Assembly: GCA_949987705.1 (NCBI GenBank)
Contig: OX465281.1
Coordinates: 155,510,393 to 155,574,392 of the forward strand
From: Thereva unica
Lineage: Eukaryota; Arthropoda; Insecta; Diptera; Therevidae
DNA: 64,000 nucleotides
Direction of reading: 5' to 3'
Positions 19,817 to 29,303 of the stretch are shown one piece after another. A model generated the notes under the pieces. That model saw nothing but the letters and a program-made list of their open reading frames with translations, was not told where the DNA came from and searched no databases. A program made the translations under genes and the position numbers. The number at the start of each line of letters is the position of its first letter. Within the stretch, counting starts at the first letter, position 1.

Positions 19817-21385
19817 TTATTGTCTCTTAAAATGAAGCATTACATATGTAGGAATATAATTTGTTTTAAAGGCTACTAACTCCCCTTGATGATCAGTTAT
19901 TTTTATAGAAATACTTTCAATAAAAGTTTTTTGAATAGGACAGTATTCTACATGCTCAAATCTTAATATAGTACCACACCCTTGAATCGGTATTATTCGT
20001 AGATATCTTACTAGCTTGTCGCCTATAGCTCTAGGTTGTATAATATCAGTGTATATATGTATTATATTTTTCTCAGGGCAATCTTTTACAGTTTCCGGTG
20101 TACTTCTTGGTAATCGCAACATCAATTCTTTAATTGTTGTATCAAGAGAATTAATTTTTTCCATTATTGACATGTGCTCTTGGCGTAAGCCCGCAGTGTC
20201 AAATGACTCTTTTATTTCTGTCAACAAGGCATCAGGATTACGTTTGTTTTCAGGTGTTTGGAGAAATACATCTGTGATGAAGTTTGACAGATTATCTATG
20301 TTTGTATTAATAGGTACTGGTGTAGATAAAAATTCGCCCGAGCTTTGTTTTTCATATGGAACCTGCAAAATTTCACTGTTTTTAGTTATTTTCCGTTGCT
20401 CGGGTGCCTTTGCTTTGAGTGAATCTTTCTTTAGTCTATTCAATATTTCAAAAATTGTATTTTTAATTTCAATAATTCGCTTATGTTTTTCTTCTTCGCT
20501 AAGTTGTTTATCGTCAAAGTGTAAATTGGCTAAAAGCAATGTCATGAGATCTTTAACATTCAAGTGTGAGGGTAGTGGTTTTTTTATTTTTATCGTAACA
20601 CCCAACTCCTCTAAACGAAGTTCGAATACATCATGCTTCTTTTCACTACCTTTTTTCTCTTTATTTTCAGCTGTTTTTATGCTAGCCGTTGGATGTGTAT
20701 AATTGTCTATTGTATTCTTCAAAATAGGATGTTTTCTATTCTTTCTAGGAACTTGACCAAATACATCATCAACAAAATCTTCAATTGATTCATAGTTCTT
20801 ATATTTTAAAACAACGTTTTCTGAAGTCTTTTTTCCTTGATATATGTGCAATATGTATTCGTCTGGCTCTTGCTTATACTTTATTTCAGGGATAACTTCA
20901 TTAAAGTGGTCATATTCTAAGCGCTTCCACATTTTCGATTTAACATCATTCAAGTACATGGTATACCATGAAGGTGTAACTGCATTATAAAATGTTAATA
21001 AAAATGCTGAAAGGTTTATTTGTCCAGGTCTGTAACTAACTTGTTCAAGATTTTCTAGTGTCCATTCAAGTTTTACATTTTCATTTATTTTGATGCTAAG
21101 TATTTTAAAATCCTTTTGATGCTGCTTTCTAGTTTCCTTTAACTGGTCATATTCACGCCTCACTCGTTTACGCACATTTCCCCCGTTGTTGGAGATTGCA
21201 CGTTTTGTTATTTCAAAATTTGGTAATGCAATTTCAGTTATTCCAACACGCCAGTTTCCATGAAACTTGCATGGTTTCGCAAGCGCATTTGTAAAAGCCG
21301 ATAGCGTATTTTCTGGGTAAAATTGCATAGAGTTATTACTCAAAAGACATACATAAAAATCATTTTCTTTTATTTCCACCGGCAT
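19817..21385 (-). CDS. Polinton minor capsid/penton-like protein
   Basis: 522 codons. The N-terminus (DFYVCLLSNNSMQFYPENTL, then NALAKPCKFHGNWRVGITEI) matches the FYVTLPSN...FPxN...F...L..P..L.G.WEVGLxEI pattern of a protein common to animal Polintons and often placed as minor capsid or penton. A long charged linker (EDFVDDVFGQVPRKNRKHP region) separates it from a C-terminal beta-rich part ending YIPTYVMLHFKRQ. Uninterrupted. The role is inferred from the family and position upstream of the capsid gene. Confidence 0.6.
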   Translation of the reverse strand: MPVEIKENDFYVCLLSNNSMQFYPENTLSAFTNALAKPCKFHGNWRVGITEIALPNFEITKRAISNNGGNVRKRVRREYDQLKETRKQHQKDFKILSIKINENVKLEWTLENLEQVSYRPGQINLSAFLLTFYNAVTPSWYTMYLNDVKSKMWKRLEYDHFNEVIPEIKYKQEPDEYILHIYQGKKTSENVVLKYKNYESIEDFVDDVFGQVPRKNRKHPILKNTIDNYTHPTASIKTAENKEKKGSEKKHDVFELRLEELGVTIKIKKPLPSHLNVKDLMTLLLANLHFDDKQLSEEEKHKRIIEIKNTIFEILNRLKKDSLKAKAPEQRKITKNSEILQVPYEKQSSGEFLSTPVPINTNIDNLSNFITDVFLQTPENKRNPDALLTEIKESFDTAGLRQEHMSIMEKINSLDTTIKELMLRLPRSTPETVKDCPEKNIIHIYTDIIQPRAIGDKLVRYLRIIPIQGCGTILRFEHVEYCPIQKTFIESISIKITDHQGELVAFKTNYIPTYVMLHFKRQ

Positions 21386-21451
21386 TGTTTACAGTCTTTC
21401 CCAAGGAATGTCAGAAGTACTTGCAGGTCTATCCTTTTTAGTCTTCAAACG

Positions 21452-22198
21452 CTAACTCTGTCTAGTACCGAGCTTACGTAAAGGAAATGAAAGCTTATAT
21501 TGACCAGATTCTAGCTGAGAGGGTATTAATATAGACTGTTTCTGGGCTGCTTTTTGTTTTTCACTTTGTTCTAATTCGTCTATATGTTCGCTAGCTTCAT
21601 CGGGACTCATAGCCGCAGGTACAGTATACTGAGTTACACCATCCTCAGCTGTGATTATTTTATAATCCTTTTCACGTGCATTAGGTGGAGCTGTTGTTCT
21701 TAGTAATTTTGGTGGTGGTCTTAGAGTTTTTGCTATTCCACTAGCTGATAATCGTCTTTTAGCGGCTGGTGATAAAGATCTTCTTGGTGGGGTTATGTTA
21801 TGTGCTTCTTCAAAGACTTCTTCTTCTTCAGTTAGAAAATCCTTTGCTGGTGGTGGTGGTGAAGTCTGTGTTAACACATCATCTTTAAAAATAATTTTCG
21901 TTTGTGTGGTACTATCTCTTAAACTTTTTTGTTTGACATTATGTTCACGTGGCAAGTATAAATTTGTTTCTTTATTAAGCGTTCGTTTGGATTTCCTATT
22001 GTGATTTAACAAGGAAATTAGTTGGTTTCGATAGCTATACCATTTTTCTGAATTATTCATGTCTTTATTCTGCAGTATTTTATTCATTGCTCTATCAAAA
22101 ATGGACTGATTTGCAGTCATTTCAATTTCATCTTTAAGACTGTTGTAAACTTCTGGCGACAGAAGTAGCATCTTGTTAAGTCCGTTATTTCTATGCAT
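21452..22198 (-). CDS. Polinton protein with proline/charged linker, function unknown
   Basis: I place the start at the ATG at 22,198 (MHRNNGLNKMLLLSPEVYNS). The N-terminal 90 residues look helical and resemble the start of a Polinton protein often found beside the packaging ATPase. Then come a low-complexity segment (TQTSPPPPAKDFLTEEEEVF), ITPPRRSLSPAAKRRLSASG and a C-terminal region ending RKLGTRQS. No catalytic motif is visible; a scaffold or morphogenesis role would be a guess. The ATG overlaps the TAG that ends the upstream tail frame. Confidence 0.5.
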   Translation of the reverse strand: MHRNNGLNKMLLLSPEVYNSLKDEIEMTANQSIFDRAMNKILQNKDMNNSEKWYSYRNQLISLLNHNRKSKRTLNKETNLYLPREHNVKQKSLRDSTTQTKIIFKDDVLTQTSPPPPAKDFLTEEEEVFEEAHNITPPRRSLSPAAKRRLSASGIAKTLRPPPKLLRTTAPPNAREKDYKIITAEDGVTQYTVPAAMSPDEASEHIDELEQSEKQKAAQKQSILIPSQLESGQYKLSFPLRKLGTRQS

Positions 22199-22544
22199 AT
22201 TTTTCAATTAATGAGCCAATAACTCCTGATAGTACACTTCCTAATAAAACTGGTAAAAAACCTCCTCGTTGCACTAGTATTTTACGCTATTTAGCAACAG
22301 ATCTCTTTGCGCAAATCAATTTACGCATGTCCTTTTTATACTTGCACAGTGATTTGTAGATATTTCCATGCGGCATATGATTACCTTTTAAGGTGTTGAG
22401 CGTAATTTCACAAAGAGTTTTTATTACCTCAGGGTCGGCATTTTGTATGATGGACTTTCTTAGATTTGGTTTAGCCTTTTTAAGCACATATAGCATATGC
22501 TTGTTGTCCCTTAATCGTTTCATTCGTGACGCCATTCTTACCAT
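22191..22544 (-). pseudogene. Small conserved Polinton protein split by a TAG before its QRGGFL tail
   Basis: From the ATG at 22,544 the frame gives a basic, helical protein (KKAKPNLRKSIIQNADPEVI, CEITLNTLKGN, RKLICAKRSVAK) and stops at TAG 22,287-22,289. The same frame continues with VQRGGFLPVLLGSVLSGVIG and ends at TAG 22,191-22,193. In relatives I recall, the basic part and the QRGGFL hydrophobic tail form one protein. RGGF resembles an adenain cleavage site. So an internal nonsense codon removes the tail in this copy. The 5' end overlaps the ATPase gene by about 65 bp. Confidence 0.65.
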
Positions 22545-23229
22545 TTAAAGAGTTTTGCGGGCAAAAACAGGTTACAAAGTGTTTATTAAATATATCAGTA
22601 CGAAATCTTAAGACGTCGTTAATGTCTTGAGTTAAATCAACTAGCAAATACCCGTAAGGCATTTGAGTTATCTCTTTATATATTCTCACAAGTTCTAAGC
22701 TATTTTCTGGGTAAATTTGTCGAGCCAGATGTGTAAATTGACTTTTATCCCGAGGGTTTTTAAATACAACAAGATATTTACAATTTAGCGATATATCACG
22801 ACTGAATTTTCCCTGATGAAATACGTTTTGTGTCACAAGAATTACTGAGAAATTACGATGATGAGACCCCTTAGTGAAGAGATCACAAACTTCTTTACTA
22901 TATGCATTTAACATCATGTCATCTATAACAATCAACGTTGGTTCGTTTACGTGATTTACAAACTCCTCCGGTATAGCATTTAAATATTCAATATTTTGTA
23001 GTTTAATATCCGTTGGCAGTGCACCGTGTTCTGCATTACACCATATAATTTTTCTAATTTGCGGTTGTATAAATACCTTATTAGTATTATTAGTATTAAG
23101 AAGATTTTTTATAAATGTTGTTTTACCGCATCCCGAAGGCCCCGCAACCATCACTGTAAATGGGTGATTAAACTTGATCATTTTTGCTTTGTATATAAAC
23201 TGGTCATTCAACTGCAGGTATTTATACAT
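22480..23229 (-). CDS. Polinton FtsK/HerA-type DNA-packaging ATPase
   Basis: About 250 codons from the ATG at 23,229. A start at 23,181 (MIKFNHPFTVMVAGPSG) fits the family better and leaves room for a promoter. Walker A is GPSGCGKTTF, Walker B is TLIVIDDMM, followed by a TKGSHHRNFSVILVTQN segment with the sensor polar residue, as in poxvirus A32-like and adenovirus-like packaging ATPases. It would pump element DNA into the capsid. Uninterrupted. It is divergent from the integrase. Confidence 0.85.
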   Translation of the reverse strand: MYKYLQLNDQFIYKAKMIKFNHPFTVMVAGPSGCGKTTFIKNLLNTNNTNKVFIQPQIRKIIWCNAEHGALPTDIKLQNIEYLNAIPEEFVNHVNEPTLIVIDDMMLNAYSKEVCDLFTKGSHHRNFSVILVTQNVFHQGKFSRDISLNCKYLVVFKNPRDKSQFTHLARQIYPENSLELVRIYKEITQMPYGYLLVDLTQDINDVLRFRTDIFNKHFVTCFCPQNSLNGKNGVTNETIKGQQAYAICA

Positions 23230-23237
23230 TCCGTACA
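23182..23237. promoter_or_regulatory. Compact bidirectional promoter between ATPase and integrase
   Basis: If the ATPase starts at 23,181, a 56-bp spacer separates the two ATGs. It contains TATATAAA at 23,194-23,201 on the plus strand for the integrase and GTATAAATAC on the minus strand (23,217-23,226) for the ATPase. Confidence 0.45.
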
Positions 23238-24152
23238 ATGAGCAGAAGGCAGATAATCAGAGAACTGCATAAACCAGTGCGAAAAAATTTTAAACGTCGA
23301 CATGTCACTACCAAAGGTATAGATGATTTGTGGCAGGCAGACTTGGTCGAAATGGGTTCTTACTCATCAGAAAATCAGGGGTTTCGTTTTCTTCTCACTG
23401 TAATTGATACCTTTTCAAAGTATGCATGGACACGACCTTTAAAATCTAAAAAGGCATCAGAAGTTGTAAAAGCAGTGACGTCGATTTTTAATACAGGACG
23501 CATTCCAAGAAACTTACAAACCGATGATGGCAAAGAGTTTTTTAATTAACCGTTTCGTCAACTGATGAAAGATTACGAAATAAACCATTATTCCAGCTAC
23601 AGTACTCTGAAAGCCTCGATTGTAGAAAGGTTTAACAGAACGTTGAAAAATATGATGTGGACAGAATTCAGCATGAATGGCAATTATCACTGGATTAGCA
23701 TGTTGACCAAGTTGACAGACGACTACAATACAACGAAACATCGTACGATTAAGATGAGACCTGTAGATGTTGGGCTGCATAACGAAAAACGTTTATTATC
23801 TGTGTATAAACAGCCTAAAATAAAATCAAAGTCTAAATACAAAGCAGGTGATTTTGTTCGTATAAGCAGACATAAACATGTATTCGAAAAAGGTTATACA
23901 CCTAATTGGTCCACAGAGATCTTTAAAATAAAAGAAGTTAAATCTGTTTACCCAACAACATATATTCTAGAAGATTACCAAGGAAATATAATTCAAGGTA
24001 GATTTTATGAACCAGAAATAGCTCCTGTGGAAAACCCTGATGTTTATTTAGTGGAAAATGTTATAAAAAGACGCGGTAATCAAGTTTTGGTGAAGTGGCT
24101 TGGTTTTCCATCAAAACACAATACTTGGATTAATATAAAAGACGTGATATAA
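23238..24152 (+). pseudogene. Polinton integrase with chromodomain, in-frame stop
   Basis: A retroviral-type integrase. The first piece (23,238-23,549) carries the first two catalytic aspartates, D35 (WQADLVEM) and D96 (LQTDDGKEF). A TAA at 23,547-23,549 interrupts it, and the same frame continues to 24,152 with the catalytic Glu (KASIVERFNRTLKN), a basic KSKSKYKAGDFVRISR strand and a C-terminal chromodomain (VENVIKRRGNQVLVKWLGF, then NTWINIKDV). A chromodomain can direct insertion to marked chromatin. The stop falls between the second Asp and the Glu, so no active enzyme is made without readthrough. Confidence 0.88.
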
Positions 24153-24173
24153 AACCTGTTACACTCATTCAAA

Positions 24174-24550
24174 ATGTTAAACTTGAAACAAGAATACGAT
24201 CGTTTGAAAACATTCGATAATCTTGCAATCGACTTAGATATAGCAGACCAGCTAGCGAAAAGTGGATTTTTTACACAAACATTAAACACCGTGTTCAATG
24301 TTACTTTTGTTCTCTGCAGATAAATGCTATGAGTTGTGCATCGGATGTAGATTTCGATCATAGACATCGTTCACCACACTGTATCTATGCTAATAGAATA
24401 GACGAATGCGGACGATTCAAAGATCAGTTAGCACCACTTACAGAACAACCTAAATCAAAAATGATACTTTGTACATTTAACACTATGAAATTTTTAGCTG
24501 GTATTTTATTCGTTTTAGCAATTCATTATTATTTCCACGAGCAGATATGA
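24174..24550 (+). pseudogene. BIR-domain (IAP-like) gene with frameshift and C-terminal hydrophobic segment
   Basis: The first frame (24,174-24,325) begins MLNLKQEYDRLKTFDNL and contains LAKSGFF, the front of a baculoviral IAP repeat. At the T6 run 24,267-24,272 the similarity moves one base to the frame that ends at 24,550. There the zinc ligands have exact BIR spacing: C-x2-C at 24,299-24,310, His at 24,359-24,361 and Cys at 24,380-24,382 (Cx2Cx16Hx6C). The protein would end in a hydrophobic helix (FLAGILFVLAI). BIR proteins bind caspases or IAP antagonists. The frameshift makes this copy non-functional unless it is a sequencing error in a homopolymer. Confidence 0.72.
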
Positions 24551-24774
24551 GGAAGAAAATAAGTTTCAATGAAGACCCACAAGTTAAATATATGGTAGTA
24601 TGGAGTTTCGCATACAGACAAAGTAGGAAAGGACCATGGGAGCAGTATGCAGTGGATACATTTAGGTTTAAAAACAGAATTTCACAACTGAGTGTAATAA
24701 TAAATCCGGTTTTAGAGAGTAAAATAAAAATGTTTAACAAGTACCATATTGTTTTTATTATGATCACTCCCTAG
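24547..24774 (+). CDS. Small ORF after the BIR gene, unknown
   Basis: 75 codons (MRKKISFNEDPQVKYMVVWS start). Its ATG overlaps the stop of the BIR frame as ATGA, which suggests it belongs to the same Polinton gene block. No motif recognised; the C-terminus is hydrophobic. Confidence 0.35.
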   Translation: MRKKISFNEDPQVKYMVVWSFAYRQSRKGPWEQYAVDTFRFKNRISQLSVIINPVLESKIKMFNKYHIVFIMITP

Positions 24775-24781
24775 TCGTTTT

Positions 24782-25371
24782 TCAGGTTTCGCTTTGAGCT
24801 CCTATAGGAACCAATGCTTGCATGCTTGCAGAGTGAAAGTTCCACCACAACGGCCCATTAGTGCGTAGAGGTAAATGACCACGCGTCAGCTTTGCAGTCA
24901 TGCGCACTTTCCACTCTCGCTTTTTCTTCCACTCCACACCTGTCGAGTCCCCCACAGACAAACCAAGCCCCATGCCGAGTCCCTCGCCGCACCTGCAAAC
25001 CAAACTAGAGGCCGCCGCCTGTCAATCCGTGTCGGACGATAGCTTCCGCCACAGCATAAACAAGTATTTAATCTATTACCTACCAGCCCCCACCGGGTTC
25101 CCAGCCGAGTCCCCAGCCCAGCCCGTCCCCACCGAGTCCCTAGCCGAGCCCGTCCCCACCGAGTCCCAAGCCGAGCCCGTCCCCACCGAGTCCCAAGCCA
25201 CCGACCGACCCTGACCCAGGTCCCGCCCAAGCAAACCAGTCCCACGGTCGTAGACCGTGACCTAGATCCATGGCCACCAACAGGTGATTGATTGATGGCC
25301 TTGACCCAGATTCGATGGGCGGTGACCTTGACCTGGTTCCCAGGCTCAACCGTCCCCATACCTACTAACAT
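24782..25371. other. GC-rich segment with a 27-bp minisatellite
   Basis: Base composition changes sharply from the AT-rich Polinton. Three copies of a 27-bp unit starting GCCCGTCCCCACCGAGTCCC occur at 25,121, 25,148 and 25,175. One plus frame (24,900-25,214) is proline-rich with AEPVPTESQ repeats, but it follows from the DNA repeat and I do not call a gene. Similar CCGAGTCCC words occur before the array. Origin unknown. Confidence 0.55.
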
Positions 25372-26052
25372 GTGATACAAGCTCTTCCTTTAGAAATCAT
25401 AATGAATATATTGGATTTCATTCAAAACCCACCATCGGAGAACAAATACCAAGCATTAAAAACAACATTAATTCAAAGATTTACAGAGTCTGAAGAGAAA
25501 AATTTAGAACAATTATTATGCAATTCTGAGATGGGAGATCGAAAACCATCGGAATATAGATCAATGGAGATACTTGCGGGAACATCTTCGAATTTAGGAA
25601 AAGACCTAATTAGAAAACTTTGGATGCGAAAATTACCGCCTAGTATTAACATCGCATTGATGTTCTCTGGCAAACAAAACATTCAAGATATTCTAATGTT
25701 AGCAGATAAAATTTTCGAATGTTCCAGATTTCAGTATACTTCATCCATCAATGATTGTTCTTCAAATCCTTTTGTAAACCAAAAATGTATTAATATAAAT
25801 AACATTGATTATGCTAAGAAGGTTAATGATTTAGAAAATAAAATCGAAAATTTAACAGATTTAATTAAGAAACTTACATTTAATAGGAATAATGAGTTTC
25901 ATCATAGGTCAAGGTCTAGAAGTAGAAGCCGTGATAGATCTAAATACAATAATAATAATAATAATAAACCATTTTGTTGGTTTCATTTTAAATTCGGCGA
26001 CAAAGCTAAAAGATGTATTAAACCTTGCAACTATAATAATCAAAAAAACTAA
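25372..26052 (+). pseudogene. gag: gypsy Gag, N-terminally truncated
   Basis: The frame has no proper ATG at its beginning. It reads NKYQALKTTLIQRFTESEEK, LIRKLWMRKLPPSINIAL, an RS-rich stretch and the zinc-binding end CWFHFKFGDKAKRCIKPC (one CCHC-like finger of the gypsy type). The capsid C-terminal domain and the finger are retained; the matrix part is missing. Confidence 0.8.
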
Positions 26053-26080
26053 ATATCCCTTCAGCGTGTTTTAAAAATAA

Positions 26081-27655
26081 TACTCCAAAAAATCTAATAG
26101 ACTTTTTATTTACGATAAAGAAAATAAACTTAAATTTTTAATTGATACAGGAGCTGAATTATCAGTAATACCGAATTCATATTGTGGAAAATGTAAGAGA
26201 AATCCAAATTTAATTCTTACGGCAGCTAACGGATCAATTATCCATACTTACGGAACAAAACTTCTTAAGATAGACTTTGGATTAAGACGAGATTTAACTT
26301 TTCCGTTCATTATAACAAACGTCGACAAACCTATTATTGGCGCAGATTTTCTTTCTGGATTCAATTTGCTGGTTGATCTTAAAAATAAGAGAATAATAGA
26401 TGGTAACACCGAGTTAACAGTTAATGGAATCATGATTAAAACAGATTCTCCTTCACCCAGGCATTGTACCTTTAATAGTGAATATGGTAATGTTTTATCT
26501 AGATTTCCCTCACTAACTCAACCTCCACGCTATGATTTACCTGTACGACATAATATAGTGCATACTATTACCACTAAAAGTCAATTACCATTTTCAAGAC
26601 CTAGAAGACTCGACACTAATAAATTTAAAATCGCTAGATTAGAATTCGAGCGCATGGTAAAATTAGGCTTATGCAGAACATCTTTATCATCAGTCTCATC
26701 AGCACTACACATGGTTCCAAAGAAAGATTCCACTGATTGGCGACCATGCGGAGATTACCGGAGACTAAACTCAATAACAATTCCAGACAGATACCCGATT
26801 CCTCACATTCAAAATTTTACGTTAAATTTGAATGGTTGCACCATATTTTCGAAGATTGATTTAGTGAGAGCTTATCATCACATAGCTATGGCAGAGGAAG
26901 ATATCTATAAGACAGCGATAACTACACCTTTCGGTTTATTCGAATTTACTCGAATGCCCTTTGGACTTAGAAATGCTGCTCAAACTTTCCAACGATTTAT
27001 GGATAGAGTCTTAACTGGGTTGGAATTCGTTTTTGTCTACATTGATGATATATTGGTTGCAAGCAAAAATAAGGAGGAACACAAGAAACACTTAGAGCAG
27101 GTGTTCGGCCGTTTAGAAGAATACGGAATAAATATTAACCCAGGGAAATGTCTTTTTGGTGTACATGAAATTGAATTTTTAAGTCACAAAATTACGAAGG
27201 ACGGGATTCTTCCTTCTGAAAATAGAATTAAATTCATCCAGGATTTCCCTTCACCTACTTCCATTAAGCAGATTCAACAATTCATAAGAATGGTAAATTA
27301 CTTTCACAGATTCATTCCACGATTAGCAGAGTTGTTAAGCCCCATTCATATACATTTAGTTAGGGAGCTTAAAAAACCTAAGAGTTTAAAAAATTTTGAC
27401 TGGACGGAAGAATGCGAAGACGCGTTCGTCAAAGTGAAGAAGGCTTTTATTTCGGCAACGTTATTAGTGCATCCAGCGGAGAATCCTACTTTGAAGTTGA
27501 CGGTTGATGCATCAAACATTGCGATTGGAGCAATGTTCGAACAAATTAACAACAATGAAAGCGAACCTTTAGCGTTTTATTCCAGAAAATTAAACAATGC
27601 AGAAATTAAGTATTCTACATTTGATAGAGAGCTTTTGGCAATGTACTCGTATTAA
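26081..27655 (+). pseudogene. pol: gypsy Pol part 1: protease and reverse transcriptase
   Basis: An aspartic protease appears at 26,135-26,170 ([13 protein letters not shown]). RT follows with [49 protein letters not shown] and the catalytic [13 protein letters not shown] near 27,040, then the start of RNase H ([18 protein letters not shown]). The frame breaks at ELLAMYSY (27,655); RNase H resumes in another frame from about 27,640, so a small indel is present. Confidence 0.88.
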
Positions 27656-28845
27656 ACACTTTAGACATTTTTTGGAAGGTCGTGAATTTACAGTATTCAC
27701 GGATCACAAACCTTTAACATCCGCAATTTGGACCAAAGCGGAGAGAAGTCCAAGACAAGCAAGACAATTAGACTATGTTACCCAATTCACTTCCGATATA
27801 AGATACATCAAGGGAGAATCAAATGTAGTAGCTGATACCTTATCACGGGTAACCGTAGAAAATAGCAATTGTGACCCGGTTAGCGAAAAACAAATAGATT
27901 TAAGCATTATCGCAGAAGCACAAAAGGATGATACAGAGTTAAAACAGTTGATTGAAAACCCAAATAAAAGTTCGAAATTCATTTTAGTGGAAACAGTGAT
28001 GTACCTTTCTTAGAAAGTAAAATCTGGTTAGAGTGTTCCACTAGTAGAGATCGTCCATTCGTACCAGAGATATTACGAAGAAGCATATTTGACAAAATTC
28101 ATAACTTATCACATCCAGGAATACGAGGTACAAGGAAATTAATTACAACAAGATATTTTTGGCCTAGGATGAATACTGATATTAATTTATGGGCGAAGTC
28201 ATGTGTAACGTGTCAAAAAGCGAAAATTCACAGACATACAAAATCTCCGATACAAAAATTCCAGATACCTATGGGAAGGTTTGAATACATCCATGTAGAT
28301 TTGGTAGGCCCATTGCATCCGGTGGAAGGATTCGTATACTTGTTAACAGTAGTGGATCGATTCACGAGGTGGCCGGAAGTATACCCACTAAAGAGTATTA
28401 CAGCCAGCATAGTAGTCAAGACATTGTATGAGCAATATTTTTCGAGATTTGGGATTCCATTGACAGTTACTACGGACCAAGGAGGTCAATTTGAAGGAAA
28501 ACTTTTTGAGGAATTTTCAAAATTATTAGGAACACATAGGATTCGAACAACAGCGTATCACCCACAATCAAACGGAATGGTGGAGAGGCTACACAAACAG
28601 TAAAAAGCATCTCTTAGAGCTAAGATGTCTAATCCGAATTGGTTGTTGCACATACCAGCTATATTACTAGGTTTAAGAACAACGGTTAAGGAGGATCTTA
28701 ATTGTAGTCCGGCTGAATTAGTTTATGGTCAAACACTACGTATCCCGGGAGAATTCTTTGTGAGGGACCCACATCAAGTATCAGATCCTACAGACCTAGT
28801 AGAACAATTACGAAATCACATGAGGAAGTCTCCTATAATAAGTTA
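27640..28845 (+). pseudogene. pol: gypsy Pol part 2: RNase H and integrase, broken
   Basis: RNase H continues with REFTVFTDHKPLTSAIW and ESNVVADTLSRV to a stop at 28,013. A shift near there leads to integrase: HNLSHPGIRGTRKL with CVTC (zinc site), YIHVDLVGPLHPVEGF, VTTDQGGQFEG and NGMVERLHKQ with the catalytic Glu. A TAA at 28,601-28,603 follows, and the same region continues NPNWLLHIPAILLGLRTTVK to 28,845. Two or more lesions in this part alone. Confidence 0.85.
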
Positions 28846-28989
28846 ATAAAAACCGTTATGTAATTATTTAACGTGACATAATAAAAAAATATAAAATTTT
28901 AAACTATTAAATATAATAATAAATAAATATTAAATAAATATATTAAATAAAAGCATAACATAAAATAAAAATATGTGAAGCATTTATTG
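28846..28989. other. AT-rich spacer
   Basis: ATAAATA-type low-complexity sequence between the gypsy relic and the R1-like copy. Nothing else seen. Confidence 0.5.
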
Positions 28990-29303
28990 CTATGAAATGA
29001 GGGAAGACGGCAAAAATTAGTCCGACCCCATTTCACCTAGGAGCAACAAAACGGCTAGAACACCGCCATTAAAGTGCATCAAGGACCTTGGGTCAGCGGA
29101 AAATGGCGAAGTGAGGGTGAGCACTCCGGCGACCACAACGGAGGAGGCTCAATCATCCCCTTTTGATAAATTAGGGGTTATGATAAGAGACCTCATGGAG
29201 TGACGCAAAGAAAAACGTCGAGCTCGCCATAAAGGAGAAAATTAGGCGGGTTACCTACCTCAAGGCCAAGGAGGAAATAATTACCCAGCAGAGGGCGAAA
29301 GAG

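Larger units (their letters stand above)
15118..24780. mobile_element. Maverick/Polinton element, degraded and without a full polymerase
   Basis: A compact gene block encodes an FtsK/HerA-type packaging ATPase, an adenain-like protease, capsid-type proteins and a chromodomain integrase. This set defines Polintons, large virus-like self-synthesising transposons. Gene order is polymerase remnant and a small gene (+), eight genes on the minus strand, then integrase, a BIR gene and a small ORF (+). The usual B-family DNA polymerase is reduced to 137 codons and no right terminal repeat was found. Several genes carry single lesions while the capsid-type genes are open. The element is about 9.6 kb against the usual 15-20 kb. 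Confidence 0.9.
25372..28845 (+). mobile_element. Ty3/gypsy LTR retrotransposon, decayed, LTRs not seen
   Basis: Gag, protease, RT, RNase H and integrase follow in gypsy order. The 5' end starts inside gag, no LTR is found on either side, and at least three coding lesions occur. Left boundary near 25,372 where the GC-rich segment ends; right boundary about 28,845 before an AT-rich spacer. Confidence 0.88.

Noticed and set aside
20016..20702. A 228-codon plus-strand frame
   Set aside because: It is the shadow of the penton-like gene on the minus strand and has no recognisable domain.
15283..24806. GAGCTCCTATA at both edges of the Polinton gene block (15,283 and 24,796) as a target duplication
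   Set aside because: Polintons give 6-bp duplications at their very ends, the left copy overlaps a TATA box, and an 11-base match at this distance is expected by chance.
24898..25380. Proline- or glycine-rich frames on both strands
   Set aside because: They come from a GC-rich 27-bp minisatellite; no conserved domain or gene context.
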